NCBI GenBank assembly: GCA_016466735.1
Contig: JAAOED010000005.1
Location: 55,966 to 119,965 of the forward strand
Length of the DNA stretch: 64,000 bases
Source of the DNA: Weissella confusa
GTDB taxonomy: Bacteria; Bacillota; Bacilli; Lactobacillales; Lactobacillaceae
Direction of reading: 5' to 3'
The stretch's first letter is position 1. Each line of letters opens with the position of its first letter. Made by a program: the position numbers and the translations under genes. This document shows positions 15,434-24,467 of the stretch, piece after piece. The notes beneath the pieces were generated by a model, which was not told where the DNA came from, made no database searches, and saw only the letters and a list, made by a program, of their open reading frames with translations.

Positions 15434-16309
15434 TTAAACCGTCAACCTTTCCTCTCTAACCTTAACATCGACCCGCCAATCCTTCTTATCAAACATCAAA
15501 GTCGCCTTACCAACCGGCATCGTCACAAAATTAGTCTTCGTCAAATCCTGAAACTGATAAACATTACTAGTCGAACCATCCGGCGCCACTAACTGCGCCC
15601 GCTGTTCCTGCGGGAAACTAGAAACCACTAACTTCCACCCATCCTGAACATCAACCCAATACCCATCAGTCGCCAACACCTTCTCATTCTGCATAACACG
15701 CCAAGACGGATTCTTAACCGGCCCATGAATCGTCACCTCAACAGGTGATCCCTCGGCTGTCCCCAAATACACCGACTGATTATCCACAAAATAATACCCA
15801 GTGTACTTGTCATCCCCCTCCTCATAAACATAAGCAAAAGTGTGATACCCAGCCTGCTTTCCCGATGGTACAACATAAACCTTTCCATCGCCAACCTGAT
15901 CAGCATAACCAGTGCCCTGCATCAAATACCGATACCAAGGCGTCGTAAAGTCAAATTCAATCGTTTCGTCCAATTCATCAAACTCATCAAGTTCACCCTT
16001 AGACAACCCTGACAACATGCAGTCTCGCAAATATGTTCCAGCATGCGTCGTATACTCCAAGGCAATCCGTCCAGCATTCAGAAATCCAACAAATCGCGAA
16101 TAATCAGCATAAGCAGTCTCGCCAAACGACACATTCAACTTAAACGACTGCCGATTCACCGCCGAACCGTCCACAACATAGTTACCGTTCGCTCCGAGCA
16201 TGCGATTCGACAATCCCACACCCAGCCCTTCCGGCTTATACCCAAAAGACTTACCCACCGATAAATTCCACCGGTCACCAATCCCATTCAACAACGCAAA
16301 CTCACGCAT
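15434..16309 (-). CDS. Distal tail protein (Dit)
   Basis: About 291 residues from ATG at 16309 (GAGGTGG just upstream). The N-terminal region (REFALLNGIGDRWNL...) and the core with DYSRFVGFLNAGR...LEYTTHAGTYLRDC follow the pattern of phage tail-family (Dit) proteins, which form the hexameric ring at the tail tip. The C-terminal half adds a galectin-like beta domain. It overlaps the end of the tape-measure gene, as usual. Confidence 0.75.
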   Translation of the reverse strand: MREFALLNGIGDRWNLSVGKSFGYKPEGLGVGLSNRMLGANGNYVVDGSAVNRQSFKLNVSFGETAYADYSRFVGFLNAGRIALEYTTHAGTYLRDCMLSGLSKGELDEFDELDETIEFDFTTPWYRYLMQGTGYADQVGDGKVYVVPSGKQAGYHTFAYVYEEGDDKYTGYYFVDNQSVYLGTAEGSPVEVTIHGPVKNPSWRVMQNEKVLATDGYWVDVQDGWKLVVSSFPQEQRAQLVAPDGSTSNVYQFQDLTKTNFVTMPVGKATLMFDKKDWRVDVKVREERLTV

Positions 16310-16317
16310 CAACCACC

Positions 16318-18891
16318 TCAATCACTAATGTTTCGCACAATAATTTGTTCCAAGCGACGGGCCAACGCCAACTCATCCATACCAGCACCATCAACACGAA
16401 TATTCAACGTTGTTCGGTTACCGTAAGTGTTTGTCACGTTCGGCATCGCAGCCATACCAGCCATCTTCATGCGATAAATTCCGGTTATGCCACCACCAAA
16501 ACCGCCAAAGCCAACAGAATCCCCGTCGTTGGAACCCTTAAACCAAGAACCAACGTCCCCAATCATTCGTTTAGCTCCATCAATCGCACCACGCAACTTA
16601 TCACCAATCATTCGTCCAATTCCTGACAATCCACCAAGGATGGCATCAATAATTGATCGACCAATTGAGCTAAACGCACCAATCACACCACGGGCAGCAT
16701 TCAAAGCTGCATGGAATGCGCCTGAAATCCGACTAACAACTCCACCAGCCAGACCACCAAGGACACCAACAATTCGATCAATCACCCAGTGTCCGATTTG
16801 GCCAAAGCCACCAGCAATCGACAGCCCAACATTTTTAGCACCATTCAAGGCGCCTGAAATCAAGTTATGCAACATCCCCGACAGGTTGGCCAAACCATTC
16901 CTAAAGAAGTTAATAACGTTCTGTCCGACCTGACCAAATGACTTCGCCACATTCATCGCGAAATCTAAACCAGCCCGCAGCTTATCAATAATCCACTTCT
17001 TAGCATTCTCAATCGCATCATGAACTTTACGACTGAACCCCTTCACACCATCAGCAACAGCATTAAACTTATCCATTACCCACTTAGCAACGTTCTTAAC
17101 CGTCGTCACAAAGCCATGCAAGATCGGCTCCACGAAACCTTTAATCTGATTGCCCAGTTCCTTGAACTTCTCCCAACCGTTTCGCAACGCCTTACTCATG
17201 TCATCAACAAGCTTTTTACCAGTCTTAGTCTGTGTAAAGAAGTAAATTAAACCAGCGACCAATGCAGCCACCGCCATCGTAATCAACACAGCCGGATTAG
17301 CAGCCATCGCCGCATTCAGTCCCAACACCATCGGCTTCAAAGTGTTAAATATCTTCATCCCCGTCAGTGCGACCTTCAAGCCAACCAATGCCGTCACCAG
17401 TCCAACAACGACTGCCTTAAATGCATCAGCTCCAAGCGACCCGCTATTCAACCACTCAAACAGTTTCAATAATCCCTTAACCGCAAATTCAATCCAATCA
17501 AAAAACTTCTCGATGCCACGGGTCATTTTCGCCACCGCAGCCGAGAAGTTTTCTTTTCCAATCATATCCAATATGCGCATAAAACGATCAACGACCGCTG
17601 CTTCCATCTGGCCAAACATACCTTCAAACGTTTCGGCTGACTTCGCTGCCTCAACAGCTTTTTCCTCAAACCCCAACTTCATAATGGCATCGTTAAATTC
17701 ATCCGCCGTAATTTGACCCTTTTCCATGGCTTCACGGAAATTACCCGTATAGGCGCCAGCTTCACGCATAGCATCTTGCAACAATCCAGACGCACCAGGC
17801 ACCGCATCCGCCAACTGATTCCAATTCTCAGTCGTTAACTTCCCCGCCCCGGCGGTTTGCGTCATCACCATCGCGACTGAACCAAAAGTTTCCTTTGATC
17901 CACCAGCCACCGAATTCAAGTTACCCGCAGCCTGAACCAACTTGTCATAACCTTCAACACCATTAGCTGACAGTTGTGCCGTGGTATTAGCAATCGTCTC
18001 AATGTCATACACCGTCTCATCAGCATACTTCTTCACCATCGTCCGAGCCTTGTTAATTTCTTGCTCAGACTTGCCTGCGAACTCCATCGTCGACGTGAAC
18101 TTTGTCATCGCGTCAGAACCTTGCATTGCCTCCCGACGCAAATCACCCAACTTGTTTGAAACAACAGCTACCCCAGTCGCAACGCCACCAGCCACTGCAC
18201 CAAAAGCCATCGACTGCTTCAAATTGAAACCAGTCTTTTTAGCCGTCCCCGACAACTTACGCAAATCCAGTTCCGTCTTATCAATCTGACGTTGCAACTT
18301 TCGCCATTCGCCAGTATGAATCTGGTCTTGCCCCAACTTGGCTTGTTCTTGTCGCAACTTAGTCAGACGTTGCTTCGCCGTGTCAGCCATATCAGCCAAC
18401 AGCTTCGTCTTACGCTTGGCCAAATCTATATTCTTAGGATCCAATTCAAGTCTCTTATTAACCAACCGCAAATCTTCGCCAAGTTCCTTGAACTCCTTGT
18501 TTAACTGCACAACTGACCCAGGCTTCAAGTCTTCTATATTTTGCTTCGTCTTGGCCAACTGACCATTCAATAACTCATCTTCCGACTTGCACTTGTTGAT
18601 GGCAATTTGTAATTCCATCCACTTTTTTGTCTTGGGACTGCCGTTCTCATCAAGCTTCTTTTGTTCCGCCTCATATTCAGCTAATACGCGCTTATTCAAG
18701 CGAATTTGTTCCTCAATATTCGCGTACTTAGCCTTAACGTGCTGCAGATTACCAGGATCAACTCGCATCGACTTGCTCAGGCCAACACATTCACTTTTCA
18801 ATAGACGCAAAGCCTTCTTCATTCCCTCAGCACCAGCATCAAATTTAGCCGTATGCGCCGAAAATCGAACTGTGATTCCCTTATCAATCAT
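16318..18891 (-). CDS. Tape measure protein
   Basis: 857 residues from ATG at 18891 (AAGGAAG upstream, MIDKGITVRFSAHTAKFDAG). The N-terminal ~250 residues are highly charged coiled coil, the centre has hydrophobic helices (about 490-560, GLVTALVGLKVALTG...), and the C-terminal third carries Gly/Ala-rich repeats (IGRSIIDAILGGLSGIG type). This is the standard make-up of a siphovirus tape measure that sets tail length and helps DNA entry. The gene starts right after the terminator of an inserted gene. Confidence 0.9.
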   Translation of the reverse strand: MIDKGITVRFSAHTAKFDAGAEGMKKALRLLKSECVGLSKSMRVDPGNLQHVKAKYANIEEQIRLNKRVLAEYEAEQKKLDENGSPKTKKWMELQIAINKCKSEDELLNGQLAKTKQNIEDLKPGSVVQLNKEFKELGEDLRLVNKRLELDPKNIDLAKRKTKLLADMADTAKQRLTKLRQEQAKLGQDQIHTGEWRKLQRQIDKTELDLRKLSGTAKKTGFNLKQSMAFGAVAGGVATGVAVVSNKLGDLRREAMQGSDAMTKFTSTMEFAGKSEQEINKARTMVKKYADETVYDIETIANTTAQLSANGVEGYDKLVQAAGNLNSVAGGSKETFGSVAMVMTQTAGAGKLTTENWNQLADAVPGASGLLQDAMREAGAYTGNFREAMEKGQITADEFNDAIMKLGFEEKAVEAAKSAETFEGMFGQMEAAVVDRFMRILDMIGKENFSAAVAKMTRGIEKFFDWIEFAVKGLLKLFEWLNSGSLGADAFKAVVVGLVTALVGLKVALTGMKIFNTLKPMVLGLNAAMAANPAVLITMAVAALVAGLIYFFTQTKTGKKLVDDMSKALRNGWEKFKELGNQIKGFVEPILHGFVTTVKNVAKWVMDKFNAVADGVKGFSRKVHDAIENAKKWIIDKLRAGLDFAMNVAKSFGQVGQNVINFFRNGLANLSGMLHNLISGALNGAKNVGLSIAGGFGQIGHWVIDRIVGVLGGLAGGVVSRISGAFHAALNAARGVIGAFSSIGRSIIDAILGGLSGIGRMIGDKLRGAIDGAKRMIGDVGSWFKGSNDGDSVGFGGFGGGITGIYRMKMAGMAAMPNVTNTYGNRTTLNIRVDGAGMDELALARRLEQIIVRNISD

Positions 18892-18915
18892 GCAAGCTTC
18901 CTTTCTAAGTGCACT

Positions 18916-18941
18916 CAAAAAGCACCGCAAATTGCGGTGCC
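18916..18941 (-). terminator. Terminator between the 19097-19882 insert and the tape-measure gene
   Basis: GGCACCGCA-att-TGCGGTGCTTTTTG on the minus strand. It lies only some 25 bases before the tape-measure start, so late transcription must read through or be antiterminated. 18942-19096 shows no gene. Confidence 0.85.
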
Positions 18942-19096
18942 AGTTAATCTAGTTTCTTATTCTTATTTCCGTTTGAACAAACCTTAAATATTTGTTACCC
19001 AACTTGCTTCCCATCACTGCAGAATATTTTGCTTGCTGCCTTCCAATCCTATACAGACAATAACTGCAACCCACATTTATTTGGTTCTAAAGAAAA

Positions 19097-19882
19097 TTAC
19101 TTATATGAAATCTTGAACTTACCGTTCCAATTTGACCATTCTGCCAACTCTGTACCCGTGCTAGAAACAGCCTCGTATTTAAATGTATCGGGTGCCATCA
19201 CCTTTTTATACTCACCGTCAACCTCATAAACACCGTAACTAAGCCCTTCAACTATATTATCGTAATATCCTTTTCCTTCATTCGCCCACGATACGATCAC
19301 TGCATCTAAGGCAACAATGCTTGGATCCAAAACAATTTTTACAATACCATTGGCATCCACAAAGACCTTTGATATACCATCATAGCTATTGCCGTAAATT
19401 AGTTCCCCTGTATCGTCATCGATAACAGTTTTCCTATAATCCAACTGCTCAGCAAGTATTTGATTCATTTGCATAGTTGATAATTCTGGTGCTTTTTCAG
19501 CCTTTTTACTCTCAGCCACAGTGCTCTTTGAGGCGGCTTTAGATTCTGAGACGGCTTTTTGCGACGCCTGACTAGCCTTTGAAGCGGCCGCCTCCGCCCT
19601 CTCAGAAGACACTTCCGCCCTATGCATTTCCTTAGCCATGTCACCTGAAATAATATATTTCGTGCTTTTTGTGATATTCATCACCAAAACAATTCCTAAA
19701 ACGACCGAAAGTCCAATAAACGCGTACTTCTTTATCTTAGTTGTTTTTTGAGACTTCGGACTCAACTGCTTGCCCTTGTCTTTATTGTATTGTTGGTAAA
19801 TTTGCCAGGCGATAATCCCCACTCCTACTGGTGGTATCAATAACAAAGATATCAAACCTATAATCATCCACTTTTTATCCAA
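19097..19882 (-). CDS. Moron: membrane protein with Ser/Ala-rich linker between tail chaperones and tape measure
   Basis: 261 residues. Start is TTG at 19882, with AAAGGAG upstream. Two membrane helices (about 5-27 and 52-69) are followed by an Ala/Ser/Lys/Glu repeat region (about 88-133: SSERAEAAASKASQASQ...) and a folded C-terminal domain (about 140-261). The latter would be extracellular with the predicted topology. It interrupts the chaperone/tape-measure pair and ends with a terminator at 18916-18941; its codon use is more AT-rich than the tail genes. A surface-exposed product could alter phage adsorption or DNA injection; this is inference. Confidence 0.65.
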   Translation of the reverse strand: MDKKWMIIGLISLLLIPPVGVGIIAWQIYQQYNKDKGKQLSPKSQKTTKIKKYAFIGLSVVLGIVLVMNITKSTKYIISGDMAKEMHRAEVSSERAEAAASKASQASQKAVSESKAASKSTVAESKKAEKAPELSTMQMNQILAEQLDYRKTVIDDDTGELIYGNSYDGISKVFVDANGIVKIVLDPSIVALDAVIVSWANEGKGYYDNIVEGLSYGVYEVDGEYKKVMAPDTFKYEAVSSTGTELAEWSNWNGKFKISYK

Positions 19883-19973
19883 AATAAATACTCCTTTTTC
19901 TAGAATGTTAACATATTTACATGTTTGAATGTGTCCATGTTGTAATCTTTCAAAAAATTATGTACACCGCCGA

Positions 19974-20629
19974 CTATTCATCGGCAGCAATAAATCGTCC
20001 CAACGTCGCACTAGAAACCGGTCGCGTCTCACCAGGCTCATCATCATCCTTGGCCACCAGCAACAGCACCTCCAACAAATAGTTAAAATGCAGCTGCTCA
20101 GCCCAGGCAATATCAACCCGCAGCTTAATCAACGCCCGATAAATTTCTAGTGCCGTTATTGTTTTGACGACTTGCGAGGCTTCTTCACCTTCGTCTTAAC
20201 GGCGTTGTGCTTTGACAACTCTTCGAAAATATCAAAAAACGACTGCACATTAACCAGTTCCATCAACCAAAGTGATTCCTCAGCCCGCTCAGCCGTCTCC
20301 TCACTCTGCACCAAACTCACACCATTGGTCTCAGCATAAAGCACTGGCATAACTTCCAGCATGAACGTATTGATTACCGGATTGGTCATCATCGGTAGCA
20401 TCGCCACCTGTTCTGCCTCAGTTAATTCGTCATAATCACGCCCATCCAATCGGTCATAAAATGACGCCACTTCTTCAACCGCATGCTGCAAATCATCATA
20501 AAATAAACGATCCGTTCGTTGTTCATACATGCGCACCGTGTTCAACGTAAACGCAAAACGAATCACATCCTCAATGACCTTGTCATCCCCATCAACATAA
20601 TCATCATACTGCACCGGAATCTTCAACAT
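19974..20629 (-). CDS. Tail assembly chaperone, -1 frameshift product (GT form)
   Basis: Past the stop of the 157-residue chaperone, the -1 frame is open from just after 20190 to a stop at 19974 and encodes a helical, acidic extension (TALEIYRALIKLRVD...GRFIAADE). The frame has no start codon of its own. It could be reached by slippage on A-AAA at 20162-20165 (tca-aaa-caa), three codons before the 0-frame stop. This mirrors the gpG/gpGT pair of lambda and most siphoviruses. The extension would add about 60 residues. Slip position is inferred. Confidence 0.75.
20156..20629 (-). CDS. Tail assembly chaperone (G form)
   Basis: 157 residues, mainly helical and acidic with a basic C-terminal tail (KTKVKKPRKSSKQ). 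It follows the major tail protein gene by three bases with AGGGGAAG as ribosome site. Size, charge pattern and position identify the shorter tail assembly chaperone, which coats the tape measure during tail assembly and is absent from virions. In most siphoviruses the tape-measure gene comes next; here a membrane-protein gene intervenes. Confidence 0.8.
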   Translation of the reverse strand: MLKIPVQYDDYVDGDDKVIEDVIRFAFTLNTVRMYEQRTDRLFYDDLQHAVEEVASFYDRLDGRDYDELTEAEQVAMLPMMTNPVINTFMLEVMPVLYAETNGVSLVQSEETAERAEESLWLMELVNVQSFFDIFEELSKHNAVKTKVKKPRKSSKQ

Positions 20630-20632
20630 GGC

Positions 20633-21214
20633 TTACTTCCCCTCCCAGCGCAGCACTGTCTTGGTGTGCTTATCGAAATAATCCTTGTTCTTCGGCGTGC
20701 GGCGAATCACCGCTTCTGTCACTGGTCGCTTCAAATCATCAACCTCAATACGTGACGGAATAGCCGACAACTTGATTTCCAGTTCTTGCAAATCTGCCTC
20801 TTCCTCATCCGTCTTTGCATTTGAACCCGGTTCTTCGGCAATAACGTCATACCAAATGTGCAACTCTTCATAGTCCTCGCCGTCATCATTTGCCACCAGT
20901 TGCTTGTACATCCAAACAAATGGCTTTGGCTTCCCCGTATCTGTCACCATCCCCTGTGGTGAAATACGCTTACCCAAGTGCTCCAACGCAAACTTCTCTG
21001 GAATCTGCATGACGTTCATTGAGCCATCCCCACGACGGGCCGAAAAGACCGTCAAATGCTCACGCCCATCCGCAAACTTCACCTTCTTCTTGCGCTTGGC
21101 ATCAATCTTCGTTGATACCACACCCACAAAATCATTCACCGGGCCAAACCCATTTTCAGTAATATCAGCCCATCCGCACCAAATCAGGTCGTGCATTCCC
21201 TCACGTACTACCAT
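20633..21214 (-). CDS. Major tail protein
   Basis: 193 residues, beta-rich, opening MVVREGMHDLIWCGWADITENG, resembling the phi13-type major tail proteins of Gram-positive siphoviruses. It would form the stacked hexameric rings of the tail tube. The centre carries an acidic stretch (KTDEEEADLQELE). Position between the gp10-like gene and the tail chaperones agrees. GTGAGG precedes the ATG. Confidence 0.8.
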   Translation of the reverse strand: MVVREGMHDLIWCGWADITENGFGPVNDFVGVVSTKIDAKRKKKVKFADGREHLTVFSARRGDGSMNVMQIPEKFALEHLGKRISPQGMVTDTGKPKPFVWMYKQLVANDDGEDYEELHIWYDVIAEEPGSNAKTDEEEADLQELEIKLSAIPSRIEVDDLKRPVTEAVIRRTPKNKDYFDKHTKTVLRWEGK

Positions 21215-21222
21215 GTCTTACC

Positions 21223-21609
21223 TCACCATTCTTTTAGAACGTCATCAATTAAATCTTCCGCAGCCTGTAAGTACACTTTCTGCGCTACATCAAAAGCCGG
21301 CTTAATGTGATCCTCACCCGGTGACCAATCACCATGTAACACGCCATTTCGATCAATCACAACGTGCCCATTCTCCAATAAGTGCGACATCGAATCCCGT
21401 TCACCTTCGTTGTAAACCACTACATCGTCGCCATCCACCTCGGATGTCCACCCGTCCGCATACTTTCCCGTCCGGTTAAACTGTGACGACGCATTCTTAC
21501 GCACCTCAGACACCATCTTCTGCGCTGCCCGCTGCTTCACGGACTGCATACCACTTTTTAAATCAGGCTTACGACCAACATTAGATTCAAACCCAACTTC
21601 AATATCCAT
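21223..21609 (-). CDS. HK97 gp10-like tail completion protein
   Basis: 128 residues from ATG at 21609. A basic N-terminal helix (KSGMQSVKQRAAQKMVSEVRKNA), then a small alpha/beta domain with the pattern NRTGKYADGWTS...HLLENGHVV typical of the HK97-gp10 family found before the tail terminator and major tail genes. Confidence 0.75.
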   Translation of the reverse strand: MDIEVGFESNVGRKPDLKSGMQSVKQRAAQKMVSEVRKNASSQFNRTGKYADGWTSEVDGDDVVVYNEGERDSMSHLLENGHVVIDRNGVLHGDWSPGEDHIKPAFDVAQKVYLQAAEDLIDDVLKEW

Positions 21610-21612
21610 CAC

Positions 21613-21957
21613 TCACCATGCCAAATCCGAAAAAATTTCCAGCTGATAATAATCACCAAACCAGCCATTTTCTTCCTTAACAGCGACCTTCTTCGGGGTC
21701 ACACCAAATGTCTGCCACATGTAATCAGCGACGCTATCAAGCAACTCACGATGATAATGTACAATCTGCAACCGCATCCGATACCACATCACCTGTGTCC
21801 CTCGGATTGGCTTCCGATTATCTCCCACAAAATACACAATCGCGTTCCCCGAAACCAAATCTAAATTAGCCTCACGCGTCACATAAGTCACCGGCGCCTT
21901 GAGTGGATTTTGCGACAACCACTTCTGAATATCCTTTCGCTTATAAACCTTCCGCAT
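21613..21957 (-). CDS. Head-tail joining / tail terminator-type protein
   Basis: 114 residues from ATG at 21957, with GGCGAGG upstream. Alpha/beta content and the place in a conserved run of four small genes (connector, closure, terminator, gp10-like) suggest a tail-end protein. The order relative to the gp10-like gene is the reverse of some phages, so the exact role is less sure than the class. Confidence 0.6.
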   Translation of the reverse strand: MRKVYKRKDIQKWLSQNPLKAPVTYVTREANLDLVSGNAIVYFVGDNRKPIRGTQVMWYRMRLQIVHYHRELLDSVADYMWQTFGVTPKKVAVKEENGWFGDYYQLEIFSDLAW

Positions 21958-22262
21958 CACAATGCCTCGCCAATCTCAATATACGAATACCGTCCCGACT
22001 TGCTCAGCGTCACCCGATTCAAACGATAGGACTGTCCCCGCCAAACTACGTGCTCAATCCGTTCGTTTTGCCAGTCACCCCGTACCCGAAACCTAGCCGT
22101 TAAACGCAATTGATCCAAATGATTTTCGTCCAATTGACTCTCGAAAATCTTCTCCCGCGTTGCGTGCATCCTGATCGTCTCGGTCTCCAATCGTCGTACC
22201 CCGTCGATAATGGTACTGCCCCGAACGCGGAGAACTGAAAGGCTGGTCTTTTTGCGCAACAT
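21957..22262 (-). CDS. Head closure protein, overlapping the connector gene
   Basis: 101 residues, basic, beta-rich (LRLTARFRVRGDW...VWRGQSYRLNRVTLSKSGRYSYIEI), fitting a head-closure protein of the SPP1 gp16 class. The ATG at 22262 has AAAGGA at good spacing. Yet its first ~57 codons lie inside the 3' end of the connector gene in another frame (22093-22262). An internal ATG at about 22169 would shorten the overlap but has a poorer context. Confidence 0.65.
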   Translation of the reverse strand: MLRKKTSLSVLRVRGSTIIDGVRRLETETIRMHATREKIFESQLDENHLDQLRLTARFRVRGDWQNERIEHVVWRGQSYRLNRVTLSKSGRYSYIEIGEAL

Positions 22263-22656
22263 CAAATATTCCTTTCAACATGTACAACAAATCCACATAC
22301 CGTGCCTGTAAATAATCCAGTGTCGCAACACCCGTGATTTCACCCCGGTCAAAGTTCAACGTCAGATAGACTTCCAGAAAATCCATCACCAAGGATAAAT
22401 AGCCCTCTTGAAACGATTCCAAGCACAGCACATCATACTGACTCTTCACGCTACTCAAATTTCCCACAGGCACACCATTCATCTGCAAAACAGCGATACC
22501 CGAACTAACCATCGACATTAACTTGTGATCATAACTGTCATCATCAATTTCAAGACGTTGCTTTAAGTCCCACAAAACTTCACCGTTGTGTTCATCCTCA
22601 TAGTATTGAGGGTCACGAACTGAATAATCTTCCGGCTCATCAAAATAGTCGTACAT
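22093..22656 (-). CDS. Head-tail connector protein (gp6-like)
   Basis: 187 residues, acidic and helical N-terminal two thirds (GIAVLQMNGVPVGNL...YLQARYVDLLYMLKGIFD), like gp6/gp15 adaptor proteins that sit below the portal. The last ~55 residues are polar, Arg/Asp-rich and probably disordered; these are the codons shared with the next gene. It starts three bases after the capsid gene stop. Confidence 0.7.
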   Translation of the reverse strand: MYDYFDEPEDYSVRDPQYYEDEHNGEVLWDLKQRLEIDDDSYDHKLMSMVSSGIAVLQMNGVPVGNLSSVKSQYDVLCLESFQEGYLSLVMDFLEVYLTLNFDRGEITGVATLDYLQARYVDLLYMLKGIFDVAQKDQPFSSPRSGQYHYRRGTTIGDRDDQDARNAGEDFRESIGRKSFGSIAFNG

Positions 22657-22659
22657 CGA

Positions 22660-23919
22660 CTATTCCTTCTTACCCTTCTTCTTAGCCACCAAGTAACCCG
22701 CCGACTTAGGCTTCATCAACGCACCACCTGAATAGATTTCTTGCAGGAATTCGTGCTTGTTAACGGCCAACACAAAGTTCTCGTGTGAATCAATCGTCTT
22801 GTCCCCAACCAACTTGTACGCCTTACCCACAACTTCGATCGCCAAGGCATCCGTGTTCTCTTCCGTGAACCACTCCGGCGTGAAAATCTTCTTAACACCC
22901 AACAACGCTGCAAAGTCCGTCCCCAATGGATACAGGAATTGTCCAACCGGATTCTTAGCTACCTTCATCTTGCCCAACGTCTGACGTGACATAAACAAAT
23001 AGCGATCACCCTCTGCCGTAATCTCGGCGTCCAACAACACCAAGTCCGTCATCAAGTCATCGCTAGATTCCTTCTTAGTCACATAAGCCGCATCAGCCTT
23101 AATCACCGGCTCAAACGTCTTAATCTTGTACTTATCATCGTCAGCACGTCCATCCCCAATCACTGCCGCACGTTCAATTTCAGCCACCAAAGCACGTGGC
23201 ATTTCCTTCATCAGGTACTTCATCAACGCACCCGTCTCTTGATTTTCCTTCAGCGTCTCCTTATCAACCTTGAAGTAATCAAAGATAAACATCGCGCGAA
23301 CTTCCTTGTCCTTCAAGGTAATATCACGCTCATTCTTTTCATTTCCCTTTTTGTGCCCACGTGCACGCCCAGATGCCGTGTTCATCGCTGAACGGTACGT
23401 CACCAAACCAGTGTGATCAAACACCGCAAAGATTTCCCCAGCGTTTTCAAAGGCATCTTCAATCGCCGTAATCACACCCTTTGGCAACAACACCTCAGAG
23501 TTAGTAATCCCCTTAGTTGCCAATGACTCCTGCCAAGCCTTTTGGACATCTTCACGATCCTCACCGGCCGTCTCACGAATCACCGCCTCAAAATCAGCCA
23601 TCGCTTGCTCGGATGCCAAATACTTCTCAACATCAATCGTCTCGGCTGCCTTCTTCTTTTGCATTTGCTTCGCCCCCTTGTCAGCCAACGCCTTAACCTT
23701 AGCTTCTTCCTCTTCGATTTCTTCTTCTGTCTCAGCCAACTCCGTCTTAGCAGCATCCAAAGCAGCATTCATCGTGTCACGATCCGCTTCCAATTGCGCC
23801 ATCAACTCTTCGTTCGTCGCTTCCTTGACCTTCACGCGTACTGACTCCAAGTCCTTCGTCAAACTTGCAACCATTCCCGCCAAATCACTTTGCTTCTCAC
23901 GCAATGCCATCAATCCCAT
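22660..23919 (-). CDS. Major capsid protein (HK97 fold) with N-terminal scaffold domain
   Basis: 419 residues. Residues ~1-100 are Glu/Lys-rich coiled coil acting as delta/scaffold domain, removed by the protease encoded just upstream. The rest has the HK97 capsid pattern, with SEVLLPKGVITAIEDAFENAG as start of the mature part, the E-loop around TASGRARGHKKG, and a hydrophobic C-terminal core. ATG at 23919 with AGGGGG upstream. Confidence 0.9.
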   Translation of the reverse strand: MGLMALREKQSDLAGMVASLTKDLESVRVKVKEATNEELMAQLEADRDTMNAALDAAKTELAETEEEIEEEEAKVKALADKGAKQMQKKKAAETIDVEKYLASEQAMADFEAVIRETAGEDREDVQKAWQESLATKGITNSEVLLPKGVITAIEDAFENAGEIFAVFDHTGLVTYRSAMNTASGRARGHKKGNEKNERDITLKDKEVRAMFIFDYFKVDKETLKENQETGALMKYLMKEMPRALVAEIERAAVIGDGRADDDKYKIKTFEPVIKADAAYVTKKESSDDLMTDLVLLDAEITAEGDRYLFMSRQTLGKMKVAKNPVGQFLYPLGTDFAALLGVKKIFTPEWFTEENTDALAIEVVGKAYKLVGDKTIDSHENFVLAVNKHEFLQEIYSGGALMKPKSAGYLVAKKKGKKE

Positions 23920-24467
23920 TAGTTAAATCCCCCTAATATCTCAGCCCGACGCTTTTCCAAGCGCAACGCCTCTAACTCTTGTCGCTCACCGTCATCAAGC
24001 GACTTCACATTATCAATCAACGCCTCACCATTCGCCGGAATCGTGACCACTGACCCTTCATAAACATCAGCTTGCTTAATCAACCACCCACCAAACGGTC
24101 GATCAGGGTCAAGCGGCTCATAATCCTTAATGGCCATCCCCACCGACATCGAATCCAGCGCACCCATTTTAATCAACGCATGCACATTCACCGCTTCCGG
24201 ATCAGCTTCATTAAACTCACCAACCACACGCAGCCCCTTGTCATCAACCGACAAAGACAGCTTACCCATCACCTTGTTGCGGTCATGATTAAACAACATT
24301 GGCACCACCGGATGCTCTTTCACCCAGGCATCAAATGCTTTAGCCTCAATCACATCCCCATCACGGTCAGTATTGCCAAACGTCGACAAATAACCGGTAA
24401 ATGAAAAGCCGGCAGATTCATCATCCACCGACTTCAACGTCAAATCTTTAATTCGTGACTGTACCAT
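23919..24467 (-). CDS. Prohead protease (HK97 family)
   Basis: 182 residues. FSFTGYLSTFGNTDRDGDVIE is the N-terminal signature, H61 (FNHDR) and S108 (DSMSVGM) are the likely catalytic pair, as in phage prohead proteases of clan with herpesvirus-like fold. It matures the capsid by removing the scaffold domain. It overlaps the portal gene end by about 20 bases and touches the capsid start. Confidence 0.9.
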   Translation of the reverse strand: MVQSRIKDLTLKSVDDESAGFSFTGYLSTFGNTDRDGDVIEAKAFDAWVKEHPVVPMLFNHDRNKVMGKLSLSVDDKGLRVVGEFNEADPEAVNVHALIKMGALDSMSVGMAIKDYEPLDPDRPFGGWLIKQADVYEGSVVTIPANGEALIDNVKSLDDGERQELEALRLEKRRAEILGGFN

